Shown here: positions 1-6,593 of the stretch, one piece after another
How the letters are laid out: the number at the start of each line of letters is the position of its first letter
Position numbering within the stretch: position 1 is the first letter of the stretch
From: Desulfonema limicola
GTDB taxonomy: Bacteria > Desulfobacterota > Desulfobacteria > Desulfobacterales > Desulfosalsimonadaceae
NCBI GenBank assembly: GCA_020722245.1
Contig: DYLE01000079.1
Location: 1-10,001, forward strand
Length of the DNA stretch: 10,001 nucleotides
Direction: 5' to 3'
Made by a program: the position numbers and the translations under genes
The notes under the pieces: model-generated
Seen by the model: the letters and a program-made list of their open reading frames with translations, nothing else
What the model was told of the DNA's origin: nothing
Databases searched by the model: none

Positions 1-15
1 CGGACGTCGACACCA

Positions 16-1023
16 GTGCCGGAGGCCCGGCATGTGCAACAACATCGCACCTTGCCTGAGGTTCAAAGGGCAAGCCGAGGATGCGGCGACGCATTATACC
101 GCGCTGTTTCCGAAATCGGGCATCCGACCACCATGATCCCGCTACAGAACGCCGATGCCGCTTCCGTTTTAAAACCCTTTGATCCCCTCTCTCACCTGGT
201 GTTTAACTGGTGCGATGGTTTTCCGGGAATTCCCCACAGCGAATATATGGTCGCCCAGAGCCTGGAGTCCATGGGGTTTGCGTTTACCGGGGCAGATGCC
301 CAGGTGCTGGCGCTGTCCCAGGATAAACGCCAGGTCATGGAGATTTTGGAACAGGCAGATATTCCCGTTCCGGTATGGCGGTTATACGACACGCCGGATG
401 CAAAGGATTGGAATATTTTTCCCGCCATTGTCAAGCCGGTGAATGAGCATTGCAGTGAGGGGGTCACCTCCGATGCGGTGGTGATGAAGGAGTCGGAGCT
501 GAACAAACGGATTGATTACATCCTCAAGACCTACCGGCAAGCTGCGATCGTGGAGGATTTCATCGACGGGCGTGAGTTTCATGTGTCGCTGTGGGGAAAC
601 GGGCGCATCGAGATGTTGCCGCCGGCCGAGATGGATTTCTCTTTATTTACCGATATCCACGACCGGTTATGCACCTATGACGCCAAGTTTGTTCCAGGCT
701 CGCTGCATTACGAAGGGATCAAAACGCTTTTGCCGGCGCCTTTGAATAGCGAAGAGATGCGGGCCATTGAAACGGTTTGCCGGTCCGCCTATGCGGCGGT
801 GGGATGCCGGGATTACGGCCGGATCGACCTGCGGATGCGGGACGGCGTTTATTATGTGCTGGATGTAAACCCCAACGCGGACATCAGCTTTGATGCCAGC
901 CTGGCCTGTTCCGCCGAACTCGCCGGGTTTTCCTATGGCCAGATCGGAAGCCGCATCATTCGCCTGGCTGCCCGCCGGCATCCGGTCTGGGGGGAGGCGA
1001 GGGGCGCCGTCCCTCAAACTTAA
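16..1023 (+). CDS. ATP-grasp protein, D-alanine-D-alanine ligase-like, 5'-truncated
   Basis: The open frame continues to the left edge without a stop; GTG at 16 is only the first possible start in view. Residue numbers below count from that GTG. ATP-grasp similarity begins only near residue 34-40 (base ~115-133), because the bases before it encode a VOC-family fragment in another frame. Visible ATP-grasp elements are SQDKRQVMEIL (Lys104) at the start of the ATP-binding part, IVKPVNEHCSEGV (Lys140) as the nucleotide-binding strand and loop, VEDFIDGREFHVS, and the metal-binding end RIDLRM...LDVNPNADIS (Asp283, Asn285). The last element usually reads E-x-N, so Asp283 is a conservative change. 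The family joins a carboxylate to an amine using ATP; the substrate cannot be read from sequence. The usual N-terminal pre-ATP-grasp domain is largely missing, so the protein may be inactive or the join artificial. Translation could also begin at ATG 133. Confidence 0.75.
   Translation: MPEARHVQQHRTLPEVQRASRGCGDALYRAVSEIGHPTTMIPLQNADAASVLKPFDPLSHLVFNWCDGFPGIPHSEYMVAQSLESMGFAFTGADAQVLALSQDKRQVMEILEQADIPVPVWRLYDTPDAKDWNIFPAIVKPVNEHCSEGVTSDAVVMKESELNKRIDYILKTYRQAAIVEDFIDGREFHVSLWGNGRIEMLPPAEMDFSLFTDIHDRLCTYDAKFVPGSLHYEGIKTLLPAPLNSEEMRAIETVCRSAYAAVGCRDYGRIDLRMRDGVYYVLDVNPNADISFDASLACSAELAGFSYGQIGSRIIRLAARRHPVWGEARGAVPQT
32..136 (+). pseudogene. 5' remnant of a PhnB-like VOC-family protein
   Basis: An ATG at 32 follows a good ribosome binding site (GGAGG at 21-25, 6-nt gap). 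It opens a 34-codon frame ending at TGA 134-136. The peptide contains IAPCLRFKGQAEDAATHY followed by TALFPKSGI. This is the highly recognisable N-terminus of PhnB / 3-demethylubiquinone-methyltransferase-like VOC proteins (family pattern I-PCLWF-GQAEEA-FY-LF--S-I). Full-length members are about 130-165 residues, so only the first quarter is present. The sequence then stops matching and the same DNA continues, in another frame, as an ATP-grasp gene. The TGA overlaps an ATG at 133 of that other frame. It is either a real recombination remnant or a chimeric join in the assembly. The family call for the fragment is confident. Its biological status is not. Confidence 0.72.
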
Positions 1024-1049
1024 GAAATACGCCCGGCCGAAAAGATGAC

Positions 1050-1611
1050 ATGGAATCTGGTGTTCTCAATCTGGTTCTGCTTCCCATCCTGATCTTTTTC
1101 GCCCGCATCATCGATGTATCCCTGGGAACCGTTCGAATCATTTTTATTGCCAAGGGGTATAAAAGAGTCGCTCCTCTTATCGGTTTTTTTTGAAGTGTTG
1201 ATATGGATTACGGCCATCGGCCGGGTCATGCAGAATCTGGACAACTGGATCTGTTATGTCGCGTTTGCCGGAGGGTTTGCCGCCGGGAATTATACGGGGA
1301 TGATCATTGATGAGCGGCTTGCGCTCGGATATGAGCTGGTCCGCGTGATTACCAAGGCAAAGGCAGGCGGATTGGTCAGGGCCTTAAGGAACGAAGGTTA
1401 TGGGACCACTCAGGTCCAGGCCTACAGCAGCGAAGGGGAGGTCGCGATTGTTTATATCATCATCAATCGAAAAAAATTAAAATCGGTAGTCGAAATGATT
1501 CGAAAATTCAACCCGAGGGCTTCCTACACCATAGAAGATATTCGGCACGTCAGTAAGGATATCGTTTACCGAAGATCGAAGGACTACAAAACGGATCAAA
1601 AAAGAAAATAA
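1050..1611 (+). pseudogene. UPF0316 (DUF5698/DUF2179) membrane protein, frameshifted in a T8 run
   Basis: Two frames together give a complete UPF0316 protein. From ATG 1050, 47 codons read through a first membrane segment (about residues 5-21) and the family motif ARIIDVSLGTVR. They end ...IGFF followed by TGA at 1191-1193. The frame one base later (from 1192) continues EVLIWITAIGRVMQNLDN, a third hydrophobic stretch, then a C-terminal soluble DUF2179-like domain (from about residue 93, LALGYELVRVITKAKAGG). Removing one T from the eight Ts at 1184-1191 gives an uninterrupted ~186-residue protein of normal family length and domain order. So this is a one-base insertion, a sequencing error, or recoding. 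The function is unknown; proteins of this family are integral inner-membrane proteins. No strong ribosome binding site precedes ATG 1050. An in-frame start at 1114 for the second part would lose the first membrane segment and is unlikely. Confidence 0.85.
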
Positions 1612-1640
1612 AAAAGGGATTGACCTCCCAAGGAGCACGC

Positions 1641-2111
1641 ATGACAAAAACCTATTCGCCGGAAGAAATCCAAGCCGTTCAAAGCACCCTGAGCAAAATG
1701 CTGGCCTCCCAGAACCTGGCGGTTCTGGCGACCCACGATAGCGGCCAGCCTTACACCAGCCTGGTGGCGTTTGCCGCATCCGCGGATTTAAAACAGCTTT
1801 ATTTCGCCACCTCCCGGTCCACCCGAAAATACGCCAGCCTGGTGGCCAACCCCCGGGTCGCCATGATGATCGACAACCGTTCAAACCGGCCTTCGGACAT
1901 CACCGATTCCATGGCGGCCACCGCGGTGGGGAACGCGGAAACGGTGACCGGCGGTGAACTGGAAAAAACCAAATCGCTTTATCTCCAAAAACACCCCCAT
2001 CTGTTTGAATTCGTTTCGTCTCCCGGTATCTGCCTGGTTCGGTTAACGGTGTCCTGTTATTATGTGGTCACCCGGTTTCAGGATGTAATGGAGCTGCCCA
2101 TGGGAAAATAA
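1641..2111 (+). CDS. pyridoxamine 5'-phosphate oxidase-fold flavin-binding protein
   Basis: A 156-residue protein. The ATG at 1641 is chosen because AAGGAG (1630-1635) sits 5 nt upstream; a TTG at 1620 in the same frame has no such site. The N-terminal helix is followed by the split beta-barrel pattern NLAVLATHDSGQPYTSLVAF. Then come LYFATSRSTRKYASLVANPRVAMMID, in which the S-x-R-K and N-P-R-V residues match the flavin-phosphate-binding strand of PNPOx-like proteins, and a C-terminal strand ICLVRLTVSCYYVV. Members bind FMN or related cofactors and act as cytosolic oxidoreductases. The substrate is not deducible, and true PNP oxidase (PdxH) is longer with a distinct C-terminus, so pdxH is not claimed. 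It lies 29 nt after the UPF0316 gene on the same strand, plausibly co-transcribed. Confidence 0.85.
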   Translation: MTKTYSPEEIQAVQSTLSKMLASQNLAVLATHDSGQPYTSLVAFAASADLKQLYFATSRSTRKYASLVANPRVAMMIDNRSNRPSDITDSMAATAVGNAETVTGGELEKTKSLYLQKHPHLFEFVSSPGICLVRLTVSCYYVVTRFQDVMELPMGK

Positions 2112-2170
2112 GCGAAAAAACCAAAACTCCCCCATGCATGGAAACTCATGAGCCAGAACAGGACAACAGC

Positions 2171-2737
2171 GTGTCTGTCTTAAAAAAAATCATTTTCTTC
2201 CTGATTATTTTTTTAGAGGTTTTAGCCTTTTCCCAGGCGGGGTGTGTTCGAGTGCCCGAAGGGGTATCCCCGATCACCGGCTTTGATTTAGGCCGGTACC
2301 TGGGCCGCTGGTATGAAATCGCCCGGCTGGATCACTGGTTTGAACGGGGACTTGAAAACGTTTTCGCAGAATACCGGATGCGCCATGACGGGGGTGTGGC
2401 CGTGGTCAACCGCGGGTATGATCCGGTTCAAAAAGTCTGGAAAGAGGCCAGGGGAAAGGCCTATTTTGTGGAGGCTTTTGATGTCGGTCGGCTCAAGGTC
2501 TCTTTTTTCGGCCCATTTTACGGCGCCTACACCATCATCGCCCTGGACCAAAACACCTACTCCCATGCCCTGGTTTGCGGGCCGGATCGTTCCTACCTGT
2601 GGATCCTGAGCCGAACCCCGAAAATGGACGCGACAGTCTTGTCGGCCCTGATATCCCGAGCCGAATCCCTGGGGTTTGACACCAAGAGCCTCATCCATGT
2701 GAAGCAGGACGCCGCAACCGATGAAAAAAATTTTTAA
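2171..2737 (+). CDS. lipocalin family lipoprotein (Blc-like)
   Basis: A bacterial lipocalin of the Blc type, a small beta-barrel that binds fatty acids or lysophospholipids, anchored in the outer membrane in known members. Hallmarks are GRYLGRWYEIARLDHWFERGL (the G-x-W lipocalin motif plus the Blc-specific continuation), then NRGYDPV, FFGPFYGAYTIIALD, and ALVCGPDRSYLWILSRTP, which is nearly the E. coli Blc sequence. A hydrophobic N-terminal segment ends in FSQAGC, a slightly atypical lipobox (Gln at -3). GTG 2171 is preferred because AGGA (2160-2163) lies 7 nt upstream and it gives a compact signal peptide. ATG 2138 in the same frame would add eleven mostly acidic residues and has no ribosome binding site, but cannot be excluded. 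The next gene, a lipobox-bearing acylase, starts 41 nt downstream. The family call is very secure. The start is moderately secure. Confidence 0.9.
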   Translation: MSVLKKIIFFLIIFLEVLAFSQAGCVRVPEGVSPITGFDLGRYLGRWYEIARLDHWFERGLENVFAEYRMRHDGGVAVVNRGYDPVQKVWKEARGKAYFVEAFDVGRLKVSFFGPFYGAYTIIALDQNTYSHALVCGPDRSYLWILSRTPKMDATVLSALISRAESLGFDTKSLIHVKQDAATDEKNF

Positions 2738-2778
2738 AATGCCAAAATAAACAGGAATACCAGAAAAGAGGAGGGGGT

Positions 2779-5337
2779 ATGGAGGGATTTGAGCGGATCA
2801 AACCAAAAAACGCCGGCCGGATTTGTTTCATTGCCTTTTTCGCAGGGCTTGTTTTCACCGGATGCGCCAGAATCTTAGACTATCGCTATGCCGATACCCT
2901 TTTTCCTTTGGAAGGTGAAATCAGCGTTGAGGGGTTGGAAAGCCCGGTCACAATCCGGCGGGACGATATGGGCATCCCCTTTGTTGAGGCGCAGACCATG
3001 GAAGACCTGGGTTTTGCCATGGGGTATGTGGATGCCGCGGACCGGTTAAACCAGATGATCGGCCTGAAACTGATCTCCCAGGGCAGGATCGCCGAACTGG
3101 CCGGGGAACCGGGCGTCGATATCGACATCTACATCCGCACCCTCAACCTGGCAAAGGCGGCCCGAATCCTTTTTGATGAAATATCCGAAAAAAATAAGGC
3201 CCTGCTTGGGCGCTACAGCGACGGGGTCAACGCCTACATGGCCCGGTACCAAGACGACCTGCCGCCGGGGCTTCAGCTCAGCGGGTATGTACCGGAAAAA
3301 TGGCAGCCCATGGATTCCATATCCATCTTTATCTTTGTCAACCTGGCGCTTTCCTTCAACCTTCACGAAGAGGTTAATATCCTGAATGTGGCCCAGAAGT
3401 TAGGGCCTGAAAAAACAGCGTGGCTTTTCCCGATCTATCCGGATGAAAACCTGCCGACGGCGGAAGCGCAGAAGCTGATGTGCATTGATCTGCAACAGAC
3501 GTCTTCATCCTTTGCTCGAGCAGCCTGCGCCCAGGAGGCCCTTGAGAAGATGGGCCTGATGGGTGTCGCCGCATCCAACAACTGGGCCATATCCAAGGAG
3601 CGGACCGCAGGCGGCGCCAGCATCCTTGCCAATGACACCCACCTGATGCTTTCAATGCCGTCGCTGTGGAATATGATGCATATAAAATGCAAAGACATTC
3701 AGGCCGCCGGCGTGAGCATTCCGGGGGTCCCGGGGATTGTCGCCGGCTACAACGGCCATATCGCCTGGGGTATGACCATGGTCATGGCGGATAATCAGGA
3801 TATTTTCCTGGAACAGCTCAAGGAGATCGATGGCCGAGTTCACTACCTTTATCAGGGAAAATGGCTGCCGGCTGTAAAAAGGGAAGAGATGCTGAAAATC
3901 CGGGGATCGGATCCGCGACGCATCATGGTATATGAAACCATTCACGGTCCGTTGCTCAACGATGTGCTGATCAATTCGCCCAAAACACCGCTTAAGCCCC
4001 AGGCTGCGGACCTGCCGCTGGGGCTGGCGGTGAGCTGGGCTGCCTTTGAACCCGGGGATAAGACCATAGACGCGTTTTTCAACCTCAGCATCAGCCGAAG
4101 CGTGGAAGAGGCGATGATTTATGCAAAACAGATCCGCAGTATTGCCCTCAACATGGTGATGGCGGACCACGACAACATTGCCTGGCAGGTGACCGGCAGA
4201 TACCCGATTCGAAAAAAGGGCCGGGGGCTCATGCCGTCGCCCGGCTGGAACGGGGAATACGACTGGATAGGGTTTCTCGACACCCGGAAGCACCCTTGTT
4301 CAATCAATCCTGCTGTGGGGTTTATCGGTACGGCAAACCACCGCACCGTGCCCGCGGACTTTCCGCATATCCTCTCGTCTTCCTGGTATTTTCCCGAAAG
4401 AGGTGAGCGGATAGCGGAGCGCATCACTTCCTTTGACAAACATTCCCTGGAAACCTGCATGGATATGCAGCGTGATGTTTATTCCCGGTTTGTGCCCAGG
4501 CTCCAGCATGCCCTGCTTGAGGGAGATCTTTATGGGGAAATCGCAGCACAAATCAACGCCTGGGAAAATCCCGACCGGCGGCAAAAAGCCCGGGAGGCGA
4601 TGGCAATGCTCAAGCGGCTTGAGGGGGTCATGTCCGCTGACTCAACAGACGCCCCCATTGTCGGGGCGCTGCTTTATACCACAACCCACAACACATTCTC
4701 CGACGAGCTGGGGCCTTGCGATTCGGCCGCCTGGAAAAGTTTCCTGTCGGACGCGCGCCACAGCTATTGCGCGGTTGTAGACCATCTGATTGTCCGCGGC
4801 GATGAGAGCCCCTTCTGGGATGATACAGCCACCCCGGCCAAGGAAACAAAGGCGAAAATCCTGGCAAGTTCGTTTGCCGACGCCATTGATCTGCTCGAAA
4901 ACCGTTTGGGCAAGGACCGCGAGGACTGGGCCTGGGGGAACCTCCATACCTACTGTTTTGAGATAGAGGCCTACAAGATGGCCGAAGAACTGAGCTTCAT
5001 GCAGAGGCTGCTCATGAGGCTCGCCTCCTCCTACTTTAACCGGGGCCCCTTTCCTGCGCCGGGAGACCACACCACCTTGAATGTATCGGCCTATTCCATT
5101 GCCGGGGATTTTGACACCTGGCTGATTCCGGCCATGCGGATCATCGTGGATTTCAGCCTTGAGGAGCCGTTTTACGCCATCAACAGCACCGGTCAGTCCG
5201 ACAATCCGGTCAGCCCGCACTATGACGACGCCATATACGAATGGCTGAAGGGGAACTACCGGCCCATGCCGTTTGAGGAGGAAAACATCAAAAAACAATA
5301 CGCCCATATTCTGGTGATGAAACCTGCAGGTCTATAA
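2779..5337 (+). CDS. penicillin acylase family Ntn hydrolase, predicted lipoprotein
   Basis: An 852-residue precursor of the penicillin/cephalosporin/acyl-homoserine-lactone acylase family. These enzymes hydrolyse amide bonds after self-cleaving into alpha and beta chains. GAGGAGG (2768-2774) precedes the ATG. A signal segment ends VFTGC, with Cys29 as the probable lipidation site. The alpha region runs to about residue 225, then a probable spacer, then the autocleavage site at Ser266 (AASNNWAIS), which becomes beta residue 1. Beta His23 (His288, in LANDTHL) is the cephalosporin-acylase/PvdQ-type residue where E. coli penicillin G acylase has Gln. Asp338 and Asp341 fall at beta 73 and 76, the calcium ligands of penicillin G acylase. 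Asn520 in GTANHR matches the oxyanion-hole asparagine. All key residues are present, so the enzyme is probably active. The substrate is unknown; AHL or another acyl-amide is as plausible as a beta-lactam. It sits between a lipocalin and a candidate small gene. Confidence 0.94.
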   Translation: MEGFERIKPKNAGRICFIAFFAGLVFTGCARILDYRYADTLFPLEGEISVEGLESPVTIRRDDMGIPFVEAQTMEDLGFAMGYVDAADRLNQMIGLKLISQGRIAELAGEPGVDIDIYIRTLNLAKAARILFDEISEKNKALLGRYSDGVNAYMARYQDDLPPGLQLSGYVPEKWQPMDSISIFIFVNLALSFNLHEEVNILNVAQKLGPEKTAWLFPIYPDENLPTAEAQKLMCIDLQQTSSSFARAACAQEALEKMGLMGVAASNNWAISKERTAGGASILANDTHLMLSMPSLWNMMHIKCKDIQAAGVSIPGVPGIVAGYNGHIAWGMTMVMADNQDIFLEQLKEIDGRVHYLYQGKWLPAVKREEMLKIRGSDPRRIMVYETIHGPLLNDVLINSPKTPLKPQAADLPLGLAVSWAAFEPGDKTIDAFFNLSISRSVEEAMIYAKQIRSIALNMVMADHDNIAWQVTGRYPIRKKGRGLMPSPGWNGEYDWIGFLDTRKHPCSINPAVGFIGTANHRTVPADFPHILSSSWYFPERGERIAERITSFDKHSLETCMDMQRDVYSRFVPRLQHALLEGDLYGEIAAQINAWENPDRRQKAREAMAMLKRLEGVMSADSTDAPIVGALLYTTTHNTFSDELGPCDSAAWKSFLSDARHSYCAVVDHLIVRGDESPFWDDTATPAKETKAKILASSFADAIDLLENRLGKDREDWAWGNLHTYCFEIEAYKMAEELSFMQRLLMRLASSYFNRGPFPAPGDHTTLNVSAYSIAGDFDTWLIPAMRIIVDFSLEEPFYAINSTGQSDNPVSPHYDDAIYEWLKGNYRPMPFEEENIKKQYAHILVMKPAGL

Positions 5338-5352
5338 AAAAGGGTAAACCCC

Positions 5353-5508
5353 ATGCTGCGCATACGCCGGGTTAAAAGGATCCTGCGCCACAGGTTTCCG
5401 GCCGTCCAGGCCGAGGAGAAGGCAGGTGCCGGATTCGCGCCCTGGGCCAAAACGCGGTTTCCTTTTTTGCAGGCCTGGCTGAAGGGGGCGGAGTCGGCCA
5501 AAAAATAA
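5353..5508 (+). CDS. candidate small basic protein, 51 residues
   Basis: ATG 5353 lies 15 nt after the acylase stop and has AGGG (5341-5344) 8 nt upstream. The frame runs 51 codons to TAA at 5506-5508. The product begins with a strongly basic stretch (MLRIRRVKRILRHRF) and ends in a Trp/Phe-containing tail (FAPWAKTRFPFLQAWLKG). Third codon positions are mostly G or C, as in the neighbouring genes, and the GC content drops sharply right after the stop. That favours a real coding sequence over chance. It has no signal peptide, no membrane segment, and resembles no family I recognise. It might be translationally coupled to the acylase. Alternatively it is a degraded gene remnant. Confidence 0.45.
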   Translation: MLRIRRVKRILRHRFPAVQAEEKAGAGFAPWAKTRFPFLQAWLKGAESAKK

Positions 5509-5732
5509 CCTCCCCTAACAATCATTTTATTCAATAAATTTAAAATGTTAATAAGCTAAGGATTTTCGAAGGCAAATTTCAGGGTTTCCCTGATTGAAAT
5601 CCATGAGATTTTATGTAAAAAAAATATAACTGTGTTTACATGCATTAAAGGTGTTTTAATTCCATCGAATTCGCGTGGCCTATTAATTTTATTTTTTTAT
5701 TTAAAACTTAATTTTCAAAAAGGGGGGATCGT
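5509..5732. other. AT-rich intergenic region with a short dyad
   Basis: 224 bases without a supported gene, much richer in A+T than the flanking genes. The sharp composition change suggests it contains the transcription start of the following SGNH hydrolase gene, but I find no convincing -35/-10 pair. A TTTACA near 5635 with a poor -10 is the best I can offer. A perfect inverted repeat, TCAGGG-TTT-CCCTGA, lies at 5579-5593. It is not followed by a T-run, so it is more likely an operator-like or incidental dyad than a terminator. Confidence 0.4.
5579..5593. repeat. perfect 6-bp inverted repeat with 3-nt loop
   Basis: TCAGGG, then TTT, then CCCTGA. It lies 140 bases upstream of the SGNH hydrolase start and 71 bases after the small candidate gene. 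It could be a regulator-binding dyad or a weak hairpin. There is no T-tract, so intrinsic termination is unlikely. Confidence 0.4.
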
Positions 5733-6482
5733 ATGAAAGGGTTTAAAAAGGAGTTTAAGCTCGGCCGTATCGTCATTGCGTTGGGTGTGGTCTTCATGCT
5801 CGTGGGGTGCGGATTTGTCGCCAGTGTTCCCTGGATTCGGAACGCCAGCATGAACAATGTGGTCAATCTCGGGGATTCCATCTTTGCCTTATCCGGAGAG
5901 ATTCAGGATTTTCTGCATTCCTACTCCGGCCAGACCTTCAGGAGGTATGCGGTTTCCGGTGCAGAACTGATCGGAGGGGTTCTGGCGCCTTCGGTATACA
6001 GCCAGTATGATATTGCAAGAGGCGATAACCCCAATATCGACGTGATTTTCATGGACGGCGGCGGAAACGACATCCTGCTTCCGGTCCTCACCCTGTTTGA
6101 CCCCTATGACTGCAAGACCCAGTGGTATGAATGGGGCCAACTTTCAAGCACCTGCAAAAATTTCATCGATGATATTTACGTGGATTGCGTCAACCTGCTC
6201 AATGACATGTATGCCGACGGCGTGGATCATGTGATTTTTCAGGGATACTATTATACGAAAAACGCCTGGTACAACAACCTCGATGATCTGGAGGAGGCGA
6301 TTGATTACGGCGATGGCAAGTTAAAGCTGGCTTGCCAGAATTCCGCGGTGAACTGCCAGTTTATTGACCCGCGCTCCACCATTAAAGACAGCGACATCAT
6401 CTCGGACGGCATTCATCCCGCCACCTCAGGCTCTCAGAAACTGGCAAACCTGATGTGGCCGAAGCTTAGCCCGCTGCTGTAA
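5733..6482 (+). CDS. SGNH/GDSL-type hydrolase, predicted lipoprotein
   Basis: A 249-residue secreted esterase-like protein. A G-rich ribosome binding site (AGGGGGG, 5721-5727) precedes the ATG. The signal segment ends MLVGC, so Cys26 is the probable lipid anchor. SGNH blocks appear in order: block I NLGDSIF with nucleophile Ser49, block II Gly76 (YAVSGAEL), block III GGGND with Asn112, and block V SDGIHP with Asp225 and His228. The catalytic set is therefore complete and the domain length is typical. Family members cleave ester or acyl groups from lipids, polysaccharides or peptidoglycan; the substrate cannot be told. Five further cysteines (127, 141, 152, 201, 208) suggest one or two disulphides, consistent with export. 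The gene is monocistronic by appearance: an AT-rich gap precedes it and a strong terminator follows. Confidence 0.9.
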   Translation: MKGFKKEFKLGRIVIALGVVFMLVGCGFVASVPWIRNASMNNVVNLGDSIFALSGEIQDFLHSYSGQTFRRYAVSGAELIGGVLAPSVYSQYDIARGDNPNIDVIFMDGGGNDILLPVLTLFDPYDCKTQWYEWGQLSSTCKNFIDDIYVDCVNLLNDMYADGVDHVIFQGYYYTKNAWYNNLDDLEEAIDYGDGKLKLACQNSAVNCQFIDPRSTIKDSDIISDGIHPATSGSQKLANLMWPKLSPLL

Positions 6483-6523
6483 GTGTAAAAGAATCAACAC
6501 GTCGATTCAGTCCGAAGCATAAA

Positions 6524-6562
6524 AAAGGGCTCGGGGTGTTTGAAAAAGACCCCGAGCCCTTT
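6524..6562. terminator. bidirectional intrinsic terminator between SGNH hydrolase and dnaK
   Basis: The arms GGGCTCGGGGT (6527-6537) and ACCCCGAGCCC (6549-6559) pair perfectly over 11 bp. The stem extends to 14 bp with AAA/TTT, and the loop is 11 nt. A-rich sequence precedes it and a T-rich stretch follows it, so it can terminate both the plus-strand hydrolase gene and the minus-strand dnaK transcript. Confidence 0.93.
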
Positions 6563-6593
6563 ATTTTAAAGGGATATCCCTTCGGCAGATATG

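Noticed and set aside
1114..1611. An intact 165-codon gene starting MYPWEPFES
   Set aside because: The first ~26 codons are out-of-frame translation of the UPF0316 N-terminus. The family's first membrane segment is in the other frame from ATG 1050, so a frameshifted gene explains the region better.
3652..4293. 213-codon minus-strand frame, and a 221-codon one at 4642-5307
   Set aside because: They are antisense to the acylase gene, whose catalytic motifs span the same bases, and have no recognisable family.
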